From: MHLP01 sp043736515
GTDB taxonomy: Bacteria > Patescibacteriota > Minisyncoccia > Phycocordibacterales > UBA6899
Assembly (NCBI GenBank): GCA_043736515.1
Contig: JAYTCK010000005.1
Span: 1 to 36,852 of the forward strand
Direction: 5' to 3'
DNA length: 36,852 nt
The notes below the pieces were generated by a model, which saw only the letters and a program-made list of their open reading frames with translations, made no database searches and was not told where the DNA came from. Below are positions 25,958-33,570 of this stretch, piece by piece (positions within the stretch are counted from its first letter, which is position 1; every line of letters starts with the position of its first letter). The translations under genes and the position numbers were made by a program.

Positions 25958-26728
25958 ATGATCATCAACTGGATAGGATTTTATACATTAATACGAAGGG
26001 AAGTAGGGAGAACAAAGCGTGTCATCGGACAGGCACTTATCGCCCCGCTTGTTACGGCTTCACTCTATATTTTTGTGTTCGGATTTGTTATTGGTTCAAA
26101 GATTGAGCTTATTGAGGGTATTAAATATATCAGCTTCGTTTTTCCAGGAGTCTTTGCGATGAACTTGATTCTTGCGGTTTTTGGTGCCACCTCGTTTTCT
26201 GTGTTTTTTATGCGATTTCAAAAAACGATGGAGGACTTGCTCACTCTTCCACTTTCGTACTTTGAACTCGTGGTCTCACTCATCCTGAGTGGAATTATTC
26301 GCGCTTTTGTGATTTCTGTCGCACTCGCACTTGTCGCCGTACTTTTTGGTGTGAACACGCTTGCGCATCCCTTTGTGCTTATCCTTTACGTGCTACTTAT
26401 CAGTATTCTTTTCGGACTCTTGGGTATCATTATCGGGGTATGGGCAGATAATAGCTTTGAGAAAATTGGCATTGCGACGAACTTTATTCTTACTCCACTT
26501 ACGTTTTTAGGCGGTGCATTTTACTCGGTGCACATGCTGCCGGAGCACCTTCAAACTATTGTCTATCTCAATCCGATTTTCTATGCGATAGACGGCATTC
26601 GCTACTCACTTACGGGATATAACGAAGCATCCCTTTTTATAGGGCTTAGTGTGCTCATCACACTTTCGCTCCTCAGTCTTGCTGGGTGTATCTACATCTT
26701 CAGAACAGGCTGGAAATTACGCTCCTAA
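25958..26728 (+). CDS. ABC-2 type transporter permease
   Basis: This 256-residue membrane subunit has six hydrophobic segments in the ABC-2/NodJ-like pattern. They include LIAPLVTASLYIFVFGFVIG, VFPGVFAMNLILAVFGATSF, LILYVLLISILFGLLGIIIG and the final FIGLSVLITLSLLSLAGCIY. The family motif PLTFLGGAFYSVHMLP and LNPIFYAIDGIRYSLTGY are present. It works with the ATPase just upstream. Structured element E1 copy b starts directly after the stop codon. Confidence 0.92.
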   Translation: MIINWIGFYTLIRREVGRTKRVIGQALIAPLVTASLYIFVFGFVIGSKIELIEGIKYISFVFPGVFAMNLILAVFGATSFSVFFMRFQKTMEDLLTLPLSYFELVVSLILSGIIRAFVISVALALVAVLFGVNTLAHPFVLILYVLLISILFGLLGIIIGVWADNSFEKIGIATNFILTPLTFLGGAFYSVHMLPEHLQTIVYLNPIFYAIDGIRYSLTGYNEASLFIGLSVLITLSLLSLAGCIYIFRTGWKLRS

Positions 26729-26897
26729 CGTCCACTCGGCCTCATCCTTTTGCTAAACACGCGTTCGCTGCCCCAGCGGGCAGCGCCGCTATGCTCGACC
26801 GGTTTGCCGCCCAAAGCGACGGACCATGCCAAACCGGCACTTTGCAATGTTTTGCAAAAGAAGAGGCCTCGCTTCTAAGAGTAGGCGTTGGGGTCTG
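26729..26897 (+). repeat. Structured post-stop element E1, copy b
   Basis: The element starts right after the TAA. The closing helix pairs GGCCTC (26738-26743) with GAGGCC (26863-26868) and CTTTTGC (26747-26753) with GCAAAAG (26854-26860). The equivalent helix in copy a is GGGATG/CATCCC plus CTTTTC/GAAAAG, so both sides have changed together. Inner hairpin CGCTGCCC/GGGCAGCG (26766-26773/26778-26785) keeps the loop CAGC seen in copy a. The second arm has CCGGTTTG/CAAACCGG and keeps CCAAAGCG and GACCATGC. The tail GCTTCTAAGAGTAGGCGTTGGGG matches the family end. Confidence 0.7.
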
Positions 26898-26929
26898 TAC
26901 TTCTAAACAAATTTTATTTTCGATATAAA

Positions 26930-27095
26930 CTCAAACGCAGCTCTTAAGAGCGAGGGTTCACCTTTTGAAAGACCTCACGCAGGACAATTGGCTTGGTCCG
27001 ACATTCTGATGACGGCAATTGGCCGAGTGCCGACGGCGGCCTCCGCAGGAAGAGGCCGACCGTGTGTCTTTCAAAAGGACGGTACCCGAGCGGCC
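26930..27095 (-). repeat. Structured element E1, copy c (minus orientation, facing copy b)
   Basis: Read on the minus strand, it opens with GGCCGCTCGGG (as copy a). Its closing helix is 13 perfect pairs (27066-27078 with 26961-26973). It has a CGGCCTC/GAGGCCG hairpin, a CAATTG/CAATTG arm followed by CGGACCAAGCC (copy b: CGGACCATGCC), and ends with GCTCTTAAGAGCTGCGTT. It is placed tail-to-tail with copy b. Confidence 0.7.
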
Positions 27096-27102
27096 TTTAC
27101 AT

Positions 27103-27297
27103 TTTGGTCAACCTATGCTAAGCTAAAAGCCTCATAAGACTCTTCTCTCATTAGTCCATTAGTTTTGATTTTTTAATCAACTGGACTCGTCGTCGAAAAC
27201 ATAGAGAGACTTCCACATAATGGTGGTACGGGGTGTTGTGGGAAGTCTACTCACATGGCCATCGCTTCGCGCGATCGGCTTAATAATATTATGTTTT
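27103..27297 (+). promoter_or_regulatory. Structured 5' leader of the helicase gene
   Basis: A possible -10 TATGCT lies near 27114-27119. Two hairpins follow: AGTCCA/TGGACT with an inner AGTT-TTGATT/AATCAACT stem (27153-27187), and AGACTTCCACA with TGTGGGAAGTCT (27207-27217/27237-27248). This leaves a leader of about 170 nt before ATG 27298. Most other genes here have almost no leader. Feedback control of an RNA helicase by its own leader is inference. Confidence 0.45.
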
Positions 27298-28629
27298 ATG
27301 TATCAAGGTAACAATGAACGTTCCCAAGGTGGAACGCGTAGGGCAGTATCGCTTGGCGGAGGATTAAAAGGAGCCGGTCGCTATGAACCACGACGTCGCT
27401 CATCCGGTGGCGGCGGAGGCAGTTTTGGCGGCAATCGCGCCCCAAGTCGCAGTGGAAGTGGCGGATTTGGAGGCGGACACGCACGCCCATTTACAAGGTC
27501 CGCACGCCCTCGGGGCGGCGAAAGTATCGATGTCTCACGTTTCGTGAACAAATCAGTGATCGTTGAAGAGGTGATAGCGTATATCCCGACACATCAGTTC
27601 AGCGATTTTCAGATCGACGCCCGCCTGAAGAAAAATATCGAGAACAAGGGATACAAGATCCCAACAGCTATCCAAGACCAGTCGCTTCCCGATGTACTTA
27701 AGGGCCGTGATGTTATTGGTATTGCAAATACCGGAGAAGGGAAGACGGCAGCATTCCTCATCCCGCTTATTAATAAGATGTTACTTGACCCAACTGCAAA
27801 AGTGCTTGTTATGGTCCCAACTCGCGAGCTCGCACTCCAGATTGACGAGGAATTTATGGGTTTTGCCCGCGCACTCCAGATCTATTCAGTGCTCCTCGTT
27901 GGTGGCGCATCAATCAGCATGCAGATCGAGCGCTTACGCCGTAAGGTGCGCATGGTCATCGGCACCCCGGGACGCATCAAAGATTTGATTGAACGCGGCG
28001 ACCTTAATCTTGCAGATTTCCACAATCTTGTCCTCGATGAAGCAGATCGCATGCTCGACATGGGATTTCTTCCTGATATCAAGTCGATCATCGGCAACCT
28101 TCCTCGTGAGCGCCACACACTCTTTTTCTCAGCAACATTTTCTCGAGAAATTGAGACACTTGCGAATGGACTACTTCGCCAACCTATCAAGATCTCTGTG
28201 AAGACGCGCGACACAGCAAAGAATGTTGAGCAGGATGTCATTCGCGTGAAATCAAAGGAGGAAAAGTTTGGACAATTGTGCGCTCTGCTTGCCCAAAAAG
28301 GATATGATAAAGTTCTTGTTTTCGGACGCACAAAACACGGTGTTGAAAAGCTTGGTGTGATGCTGAACAAAGAAGGTTTTAAAACAGCCTCAATTCACGG
28401 CAACAAATCCCAGCCACAGCGCCAGCATGCACTTAAGTCATTCAAAGACGAGAAGGTTCAGGTTCTTGTTGCAACCGATGTTGCGGCTCGCGGACTTGAT
28501 ATCCCCAACGTGACTCACGTGATCAATTTCGAGGTCCCTCAAACCTACGACGATTACGTCCACCGCATCGGCCGCACCGGCCGCGCCGGCAAGAAGGGCG
28601 TAGCCCTCACCTTCGTGGGTGGCAATTAG
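27298..28629 (+). CDS. DEAD-box ATP-dependent RNA helicase
   Basis: This 443-residue helicase unwinds RNA in ribosome assembly or RNA decay. An N-terminal tail of about 75 residues is rich in Arg, Gly and Ser (RG/FGG repeats, probably RNA-binding). The two RecA-like domains follow, with Q-motif YKIPTAIQDQSLP, motif I ANTGEGKT, PTRELALQI, GTPGRI, DEAD in VLDEADRMLDMGF, SAT in FFSATFS, VATDVAARGLDI and HRIGRTGRAG. It ends right after the helicase core (ALTFVGGN), unlike RhlE/CshA types with long C-tails. ATG 27298 was chosen because an extended frame from 27220 covers the leader hairpin. The stop codon lies in the outer helix of the next element. Confidence 0.93.
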   Translation: MYQGNNERSQGGTRRAVSLGGGLKGAGRYEPRRRSSGGGGGSFGGNRAPSRSGSGGFGGGHARPFTRSARPRGGESIDVSRFVNKSVIVEEVIAYIPTHQFSDFQIDARLKKNIENKGYKIPTAIQDQSLPDVLKGRDVIGIANTGEGKTAAFLIPLINKMLLDPTAKVLVMVPTRELALQIDEEFMGFARALQIYSVLLVGGASISMQIERLRRKVRMVIGTPGRIKDLIERGDLNLADFHNLVLDEADRMLDMGFLPDIKSIIGNLPRERHTLFFSATFSREIETLANGLLRQPIKISVKTRDTAKNVEQDVIRVKSKEEKFGQLCALLAQKGYDKVLVFGRTKHGVEKLGVMLNKEGFKTASIHGNKSQPQRQHALKSFKDEKVQVLVATDVAARGLDIPNVTHVINFEVPQTYDDYVHRIGRTGRAGKKGVALTFVGGN

Positions 28630-28857
28630 GATTTGTATATTTAGCGCATTGCTTGTCCTTCCCAACAGGAACTGTCCACTCATTGGGTCTTCTGCAGACA
28701 GAGCCCTCAATGAGTCTTGCGCTCCGGCTCCCGCAAAACCGGGTTCCCAATAGCCAGAGCTCACCCGATTTCGGGATCGGGGGCAGTAGGAGACTACAGC
28801 CACCGACCACCGAAACGGTCCAGGACTTCGCACTGCATCTAAATATCCAAATCTTAA
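28626..28857 (+). repeat. Structured post-stop element E4
   Basis: The outer arm at 28626-28644, which contains the TAG stop codon, pairs with 28839-28857. There is one mismatch and one G-U pair allowed only in plus-strand RNA. Inside are ACTCATTG/CAATGAGT (28678-28685/28708-28715) with GTCT/AGAC and further GC-rich hairpins. No copy of this one was seen in the window, but its position relative to the stop is as for E1-E3. Confidence 0.6.
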
Positions 28858-28860
28858 ACA

Positions 28861-28897
28861 AAAAACCACTTGGACATTGAATGTCCAAGTGGTTTTT
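28861..28897. terminator. Strong bidirectional intrinsic terminator
   Basis: A 17-bp perfect stem (28861-28877 with 28881-28897) has a 3-nt loop, an A-run before and a T-run after. It follows element E4 after the helicase gene. Confidence 0.9.
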
Positions 28898-28910
28898 GTG
28901 TCACCAACAA

Positions 28911-28990
28911 AGACGGACTGAGGTCCGACCTCAGCTTTGGGAGGGAAGTACCCATGGTGGTGGTCGTACCTCGAAGAAGCTGGCCGTTTT
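28911..28990 (+). repeat. Hairpin repeat E5, copy b
   Basis: ACGGACTGAGGTCCGACC (28913-28930) pairs in part with GGTCGTACCTCG (28962-28973) and GGCCGT (28982-28987), and a T-run follows. It matches the hairpin at 3027-3084 in both arms and in GAAGAAG/GGAGAAG before GGCCGT, while the apical part differs. Confidence 0.6.
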
Positions 28991-29035
28991 TTGTTGTAGG
29001 TGCGATTTTGTGTCATCTCTGCTACACCGCGTTTT

Positions 29036-29197
29036 ATGGAAAATCCCGACTTCCTCAAAGAAAAATACGACCTACAAAATGATGATGAAGTGGAATCGGC
29101 TGCGCGTCGCACGGAAATACGCACCAGTGAAGTGAGCGTATCTTTAAAAAAGAAAAAACTTGGTGTGCGGTGCTGGGTGATTTTTAATCACGCATAA
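29036..29197 (+). CDS. Short open frame, possible remnant of a larger CPR protein
   Basis: The 53-residue product starts MENPDFLKEKYDLQNDDEV and continues ESAARRTEIRTSE. This has the charged helical look of the N-terminus of proteins I associate with CPR genomes, but I cannot name the family. The C-terminal part (LKKKKLGVRCWVIFNHA) looks unrelated, and the frame stops early, so truncation or frameshift is likely. No Shine-Dalgarno site is evident. It lies between hairpin repeat E5b and the glycosyltransferase promoter. Confidence 0.35.
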   Translation: MENPDFLKEKYDLQNDDEVESAARRTEIRTSEVSVSLKKKKLGVRCWVIFNHA

Positions 29198-29271
29198 AAT
29201 ACGAGATAATACCCAATAACACCAAGGGATTAGCCGTATTTTTGAGTATTATCTTAAGCATTACACAAAAC

Positions 29272-29305
29272 TTGACAAGAATTAATATATCTGATATATA
29301 TTAAT
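29272..29305 (+). promoter_or_regulatory. Consensus promoter with overlapping inverted repeat (operator)
   Basis: TTGACA (29272-29277) and TATATA (29295-29300) are 17 nt apart, the best sigma-70-type promoter in the window. ATTAATATAT (29281-29290) and ATATATTAAT (29296-29305) form a 10-bp inverted repeat over the spacer and -10 box. A repressor bound there would block transcription. Confidence 0.6.
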
Positions 29306-29440
29306 CATTGCAGGGTAAACAAAAAAACGTACCCGGACACAACATATCGTGACATCATCACAAGACAATCATTCTCAAAATCATCTCAATCCCTCGACTA
29401 TTTTTCAGTCAGGAGTTTGTTTCAATTTACTTACGTGCTA

Positions 29441-29505
29441 ATGCGTCTTCACGCAAAAGCAAAAGCAGTTTGGCACAAGCTCCCGTAAAGAGGAGCTTTT
29501 GTTTC
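29441..29505 (+). promoter_or_regulatory. Possible leader peptide and attenuator hairpin before the glycosyltransferase
   Basis: A 15-codon frame (29441-29488, MRLHAKAKAVWHKLP then TAA) ends inside a hairpin AAGCTCC/GGAGCTT (29477-29483/29492-29498) followed by TTTTG. The leader from the promoter to ATG 29581 is about 270 nt. The hairpin is short for a terminator and the frame has no clear ribosome site, so attenuation is only a suggestion. The remaining leader shows a small GACT/AGTC hairpin near 29400. Confidence 0.35.
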
Positions 29506-29580
29506 ATATGCTGTTCTCGCTTTTTCTACAAGAAGAGTGCACAGTATATGTTCTTTTTACAATTTAAGGAGTAGTTCGTA

Positions 29581-30768
29581 ATGAAAGTTGCACTAATTGT
29601 TCCCCCTGATGCTGCCCTGCGACGCCCGGGAAGTAACCAAGCTTCCGATGGTATCGGGGCAATTGCTTCTCTTGTTTCTGCCGGACTTGCAGAGCGTGGA
29701 CACAAAGTCCATCTTTTTGCTCCGGGCGACTCCGATGTTGCGGAGGGTGTTATTCTCGAGCCAACTATTCCGGTATCGTTTGAGCACTTACAACCACGAC
29801 TCCATGAAGGTTGGCCTTTTGTCGACGAGTTTACTCGAGCACGGATCGCCAAACGTACGATGGCGGCGGCTAACAAGGGTCGTTTCGATGTCATTCATGG
29901 CCAAGATGCGTGGCTTATCCGAGAAGGTGGTCATTCCGCCCCCAACATGTTTTCAACGATCCACACCTGTGTGTATCCTCTTCCTGTAGATGCGCTTGAT
30001 CGCCAGATCTGCAAGCACTATCCACATCACCCTGTAGTCACGGTGAGTAAGTCACAGCAAGGTGGGCTTCAAAGAAACTGGTTAGGGCATGTCTACAACG
30101 CGACGGACGTCTCGCATTTCACTTACCGGCAAACACCGGAGAAGGGTGATGCGAGGTATCTGTTCTGGATGGGTCGGATATGTCCGGACAAGGGATCGCT
30201 TATTGCCATCAAGACCGTCATTGCACTTGCAAAACGCGGTGTGAAGATCAAGCTCAAGATGGCAGGAGGTGCGTCGCTTGGCTCGCATGAATATTTTGCA
30301 ACCAAAGTGCAACCATACCTTGATGCATACCCCAACCTGATCGAGTATGTGGGCCTTGTCGGTCACGAACAAAAAAATGGGTTATACGGCGGTGCAGTGG
30401 CGACTCTTTGCCCGCTTGGACTTGAAGAAGGAGGGAGGGATTGGTATGAACCGTTCGGGAATGTACTCATCGAGTCACTTTCGTGCGGAACACCGGTCAT
30501 TGTCGGCAACAAAGCGTCCGGTCCGGAGATCATAAAAAACGGTATCACGGGGGTGGTTGCCCCCGTTTCCCTCAACGAAGAGGTAGTGGTGAAACGTTTT
30601 GCCGATGGAGTAGAGCAGATTCTGAGCACCATAGGAATGCGCAAGGCAGCCCGCAGGGATGCCGAAGCACAATGGGATGTATCAAGAATGGTCGATGAAT
30701 ACGAAGCGCTGTACCTCAGTTTCGCAACCAAAAGACAGGTTGCAAAAAGAGTTCACGTGCGCTCTTGA
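29581..30768 (+). CDS. GT4-family glycosyltransferase
   Basis: This 395-residue retaining glycosyltransferase has a GT-B fold. The N-terminal Rossmann half starts MKVALIVPPDA, with GSNQASDGIGAIASLVSAGL as the acceptor/phosphate loop region. The C-terminal half has FWMGRICPDKGSLIAIKTV and the GT4 donor-site motif EPFGNVLIESLSCGTPVI (Glu-x7-Glu). It transfers a sugar from a nucleotide sugar; the donor and acceptor are not fixed by the sequence. AAGGAG lies 8 nt before the ATG. The next gene encodes an alpha-1,6-glucosidase-like enzyme, pointing to glycan or reserve-sugar metabolism. Ends at a strong terminator. Confidence 0.9.
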   Translation: MKVALIVPPDAALRRPGSNQASDGIGAIASLVSAGLAERGHKVHLFAPGDSDVAEGVILEPTIPVSFEHLQPRLHEGWPFVDEFTRARIAKRTMAAANKGRFDVIHGQDAWLIREGGHSAPNMFSTIHTCVYPLPVDALDRQICKHYPHHPVVTVSKSQQGGLQRNWLGHVYNATDVSHFTYRQTPEKGDARYLFWMGRICPDKGSLIAIKTVIALAKRGVKIKLKMAGGASLGSHEYFATKVQPYLDAYPNLIEYVGLVGHEQKNGLYGGAVATLCPLGLEEGGRDWYEPFGNVLIESLSCGTPVIVGNKASGPEIIKNGITGVVAPVSLNEEVVVKRFADGVEQILSTIGMRKAARRDAEAQWDVSRMVDEYEALYLSFATKRQVAKRVHVRS

Positions 30769-30790
30769 TATTGATTGTTTAAGTTTTTAT

Positions 30791-30827
30791 CAGATCCGCG
30801 AGGCAAAGCCACGCGGATCTTTTTTTT
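30791..30827 (+). terminator. Intrinsic terminator of the glycosyltransferase gene
   Basis: GATCCGCG and CGCGGATC form a hairpin followed by eight T. Confidence 0.93.
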
Positions 30828-30861
30828 GCAGGACCTCGTTTCGAATACTATTTGCTACTAT

Positions 30862-30890
30862 TTGCAATGAGAAAAAAATTAACATAGAAT
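30862..30890 (+). promoter_or_regulatory. Promoter of the glucosidase-like gene
   Basis: TTGCAA (30862-30867) and TAGAAT (30885-30890) are separated by 17 nt. The -10 box overlaps an in-frame ATG at 30889, which therefore cannot be the start from this promoter. Confidence 0.6.
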
Positions 30891-30942
30891 GACCACTGAT
30901 AAATGTGGTTGTAGCGCCGACAACATAACTCAAACAAACACC

Positions 30943-32220
30943 ATGAATGAAAACGAAAGAATATATTTTCGGAAGTTAGGCATTGATACTATTTGTGAAC
31001 TTGAAACAAATAATGGAATTCTCGCTTCTTCCCGTGAGGAACTTTTTGGTTTCGTGTTTGGTCGGGATTCGTGCATTACCGCCCTCAAACTTCTCGAAGC
31101 CAATGAAAAAAGTAGTACAACGACGTTTGATCCGTTAGTGAAGAAGATCATCGCTGGGCTTGCTGAACTTGCAGGTAAGGAGATCAATATTGAAAGCGGG
31201 GAAGAGCCAGGCAAGATCGTCCACGATTATCGCGAGAAAGGACATGAATTACTCACCCGTGATCTGGAACACCCATGGTATGTGTATCCCGATGGAGTGA
31301 TGCGGAGTTTTGATTCTGTCGATAGCACTCCTCTTTTTCTTATGACTGTGGCGCGATATCTCAGGCAAAGCGGCGACGATGCATTCCTCACCCAGATACT
31401 ACCGTCAGTGCGAAATGCGCTCAATTGGATCCTTGTCTATGGGGATAAAAATGCTGACGGACTTATTGATTATCGTATTCATCCCGATCGAAAACATGGC
31501 GGACTAGATGTGCAAAATTGGATGGACCATCCTGAAACTCTGTTTCATGACGATGGCAGCGCGGTCGTACTCCCTGTGGCACCACTCGAAGTGCAAGCAT
31601 ATGTATACAGCGCACTTCGGTCATGGGGAGACATACTCAAGGCGTGTGATCCGGAGTATGCGCAAAAACTTCATCAGCGGGCAGTGGAACTGAGGAAAAT
31701 TTTTAATGAAAGGTTTCCAATCGCGTCGGAACATGATGAATATCTGGCGAGTGCGATCGATGGTGCGGGCAAACAGATCACTGCAGTAAGGTCAACAATG
31801 GGGCATGTGCTCTATGCGACGTGGAAGAAAGCAGACGGCAGTCTTGAATGTATTCTCGATGAAAAATTAATCCCCGCTGTGGTGAATCGTCTGATGCAGC
31901 CGGATATGTTCGAGCCTGCAGCGGGCATCCGTACGCTCTCAACTATTTCGAGTCATTTTTCACCCGAACGCTATCATAATGGGACAGTCTGGCCGCATGA
32001 CACGAGTATGGTGATCGAGGGGCTGGAAAATTTCGGCTACATGAAAGAAGCGGCGATGATCCGAGAGGCACTCTTAAAGGCGTTTGCGTTTTACAAAACC
32101 CCGATCGAGATATTTGTATACGATGGCACATATCGTGAATTTAATCCCTCATTTCGCGACCCGGCATGCCGAAAGCAGGCATGGAGTGCCGCTGCAATGG
32201 TGGCAGAAACGTATTCATAA
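30943..32220 (+). CDS. Amylo-alpha-1,6-glucosidase / glycogen-debranching-like glycoside hydrolase
   Basis: This 425-residue protein resembles the (alpha/alpha)6-barrel domain of glycogen debranching enzymes. Visible family features are FGRDSCITALKLLEA near the N-terminus, a long DGVMRSFDSVDSTPLFLMTV segment, the acidic DKNADGLIDYRIHPDRKHG loop, and YHNGTVWPHDTSMVIEGL. Only the glucosidase domain is present, so it probably trims alpha-linked glucans or a small glucoside rather than acting as a full two-activity debrancher. It would act in the cytoplasm, as no signal peptide is seen. The ATG at 30943 was chosen because the upstream ATG lies inside the -10 box. The adjacent GT4 gene suggests the two handle the same sugar. 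Confidence 0.82.
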   Translation: MNENERIYFRKLGIDTICELETNNGILASSREELFGFVFGRDSCITALKLLEANEKSSTTTFDPLVKKIIAGLAELAGKEINIESGEEPGKIVHDYREKGHELLTRDLEHPWYVYPDGVMRSFDSVDSTPLFLMTVARYLRQSGDDAFLTQILPSVRNALNWILVYGDKNADGLIDYRIHPDRKHGGLDVQNWMDHPETLFHDDGSAVVLPVAPLEVQAYVYSALRSWGDILKACDPEYAQKLHQRAVELRKIFNERFPIASEHDEYLASAIDGAGKQITAVRSTMGHVLYATWKKADGSLECILDEKLIPAVVNRLMQPDMFEPAAGIRTLSTISSHFSPERYHNGTVWPHDTSMVIEGLENFGYMKEAAMIREALLKAFAFYKTPIEIFVYDGTYREFNPSFRDPACRKQAWSAAAMVAETYS

Positions 32221-32241
32221 ACCTCGAAGAATCGTGATAAT

Positions 32242-32267
32242 AAAAAACACCACTCGTGGTGTTTTTT
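32242..32267 (+). terminator. Intrinsic terminator
   Basis: AAAAACACCAC pairs with GTGGTGTTTTTT. The following 32268-32475 holds a small GTAAC/GTTAC inverted repeat (about 32317-32329) and no recognisable gene. Confidence 0.9.
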
Positions 32268-32485
32268 ATGTTCGAGCGCCTCATTCCCGATCCGATCAAC
32301 TATTTTAAATGATAGGGTAACTTAGTTACTACATGAGTTGTCGGATAGGGCATGAAGGTTTGAAGCCTCCTCTCTTATTGTATAGATGGGAAAAAATATG
32401 TGCAACAAGGTTATGCAGTGGACTTTGGGGCTGGGGGATGTAGGATTTAAAAAGAGGTAATCAAGTTCTTTTTAAGGGAGCAAAT

Positions 32486-33520
32486 ATGTTTTCTCATCCA
32501 GAATTTAGTAACCACGAGCGTGTGGTCATGCGTTATGATAGAGCAAGCGGACTCCAAGCGATTATTGCAGTGCACAACACTGTGCGAGGCCCCGCACTGG
32601 GTGGCTGTCGTATCTATCCTTATGTAAATCACGATGACGCGCTTACGGATGTGCTGCGCCTTTCCCGCGGGATGACCTATAAATCGGCAATCGCCGAACT
32701 CCCTCTTGGCGGAGGAAAAATGGTGATCATTGGCGACCATAAGAAAGTAAAAACGCCCACACTCTTACGCGCAGCAGGGCGATTTGTTCACTCGTTAAAC
32801 GGCGAATATATCACTGCTGAAGATGTGGGCATGACGTCTGCCGACTGCGCGGTGATCGCCGAGGAGACGCCCTTCGTCACAGGTGTCTCGTCGTCAACTC
32901 ACAATGGCGACCCGTCGCCAGCAACAGCGTACAGCGTGGAATGCGCAATAAAGGCTGCGTGGAAGTTCCATGCAGGTAAGAGATCACTAAAAGGTGTGAT
33001 ATGTGCCATCGAAGGCTTGGGTAATGTGGGTTTTGAGCTTGGACGCCGACTCCATCGACTTGGAGCAATCCTCCATGCATCTGATGTGGATCGCACCAAA
33101 CTTTCTCGCGCTCGCTCAGAATTCCCCTTTATTGAAAAGGAGACGAAAGAACTCCGCAAGATGCATGCTCATATTTATGTTCCATGCGCATTGGGCGGCG
33201 TGATAAACAAAGAGACAGTAGACGATTTTCACGTTCCTATAATTTGTGGCAGTGCCAACAACATTCTTAAAGCGCCCATGTTTGCAGCTGTTCTTGTGGA
33301 AAAAGGAATCATTTGTGTTCCTGATTACGTTGCGAACTGTGGCGGAATTATTGAGGTGTATTATCAGCGCACTGGGTACGATGCGAAGAAAGTAAAGAAT
33401 CATATTCAAAGAATTGCATCCACCACGACGCTCGCACTTCTCCGGCAGGCAAAAATAACTTCTCGCTCCCCAATGGAGATCGCAAACGAACTAGCCGAGC
33501 AGAATTTTCGGTTAGCATAA
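32486..33520 (+). CDS. Leucine/phenylalanine/valine dehydrogenase-like protein (Glu/Leu/Phe/Val DH family)
   Basis: This 344-residue NAD(P)-dependent amino-acid dehydrogenase would interconvert a branched-chain amino acid and its 2-oxo acid. The family motifs are GPALGGCRIYPY, RLSRGMTYKSAIAELPLGGGK (substrate-binding and catalytic Lys residues), EDVGMTSADC, and the dinucleotide loop AIEGLGNVGFELGRRL. IYVPCALGGVINKETV and CGSANNILK also fit. Length and the motif GMTYKSA-LPLGGGKMVIIGD fit leucine dehydrogenase better than glutamate dehydrogenase. AAGGGAG lies just upstream of the ATG. Its own terminator follows. Such a catabolic enzyme is unexpected beside CPR-like genes, but nothing in the sequence shows recent transfer. 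Confidence 0.9.
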   Translation: MFSHPEFSNHERVVMRYDRASGLQAIIAVHNTVRGPALGGCRIYPYVNHDDALTDVLRLSRGMTYKSAIAELPLGGGKMVIIGDHKKVKTPTLLRAAGRFVHSLNGEYITAEDVGMTSADCAVIAEETPFVTGVSSSTHNGDPSPATAYSVECAIKAAWKFHAGKRSLKGVICAIEGLGNVGFELGRRLHRLGAILHASDVDRTKLSRARSEFPFIEKETKELRKMHAHIYVPCALGGVINKETVDDFHVPIICGSANNILKAPMFAAVLVEKGIICVPDYVANCGGIIEVYYQRTGYDAKKVKNHIQRIASTTTLALLRQAKITSRSPMEIANELAEQNFRLA

Positions 33521-33522
33521 AT

Positions 33523-33549
33523 AGCCCCGCTTCAAGCGGGGTTTTTTCT
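33523..33549 (+). terminator. Intrinsic terminator
   Basis: CCCCGCTT and AAGCGGGG form a hairpin followed by TTTTTTC, directly after the dehydrogenase stop codon. Confidence 0.93.
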
Positions 33550-33570
33550 TGTGCAATTTTTGGCAATAAG

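Noticed and set aside
26686..26928. 80-codon plus-strand open frame across E1 copy b
   Set aside because: The sequence is explained by base-paired helices; the equivalent frame is not kept in the other copies.
28438..29124. 228-codon minus-strand open frame over the helicase end and downstream elements
   Set aside because: It is antisense to the conserved helicase motifs and crosses several hairpins; the product is Arg/Ser-rich without domain features.
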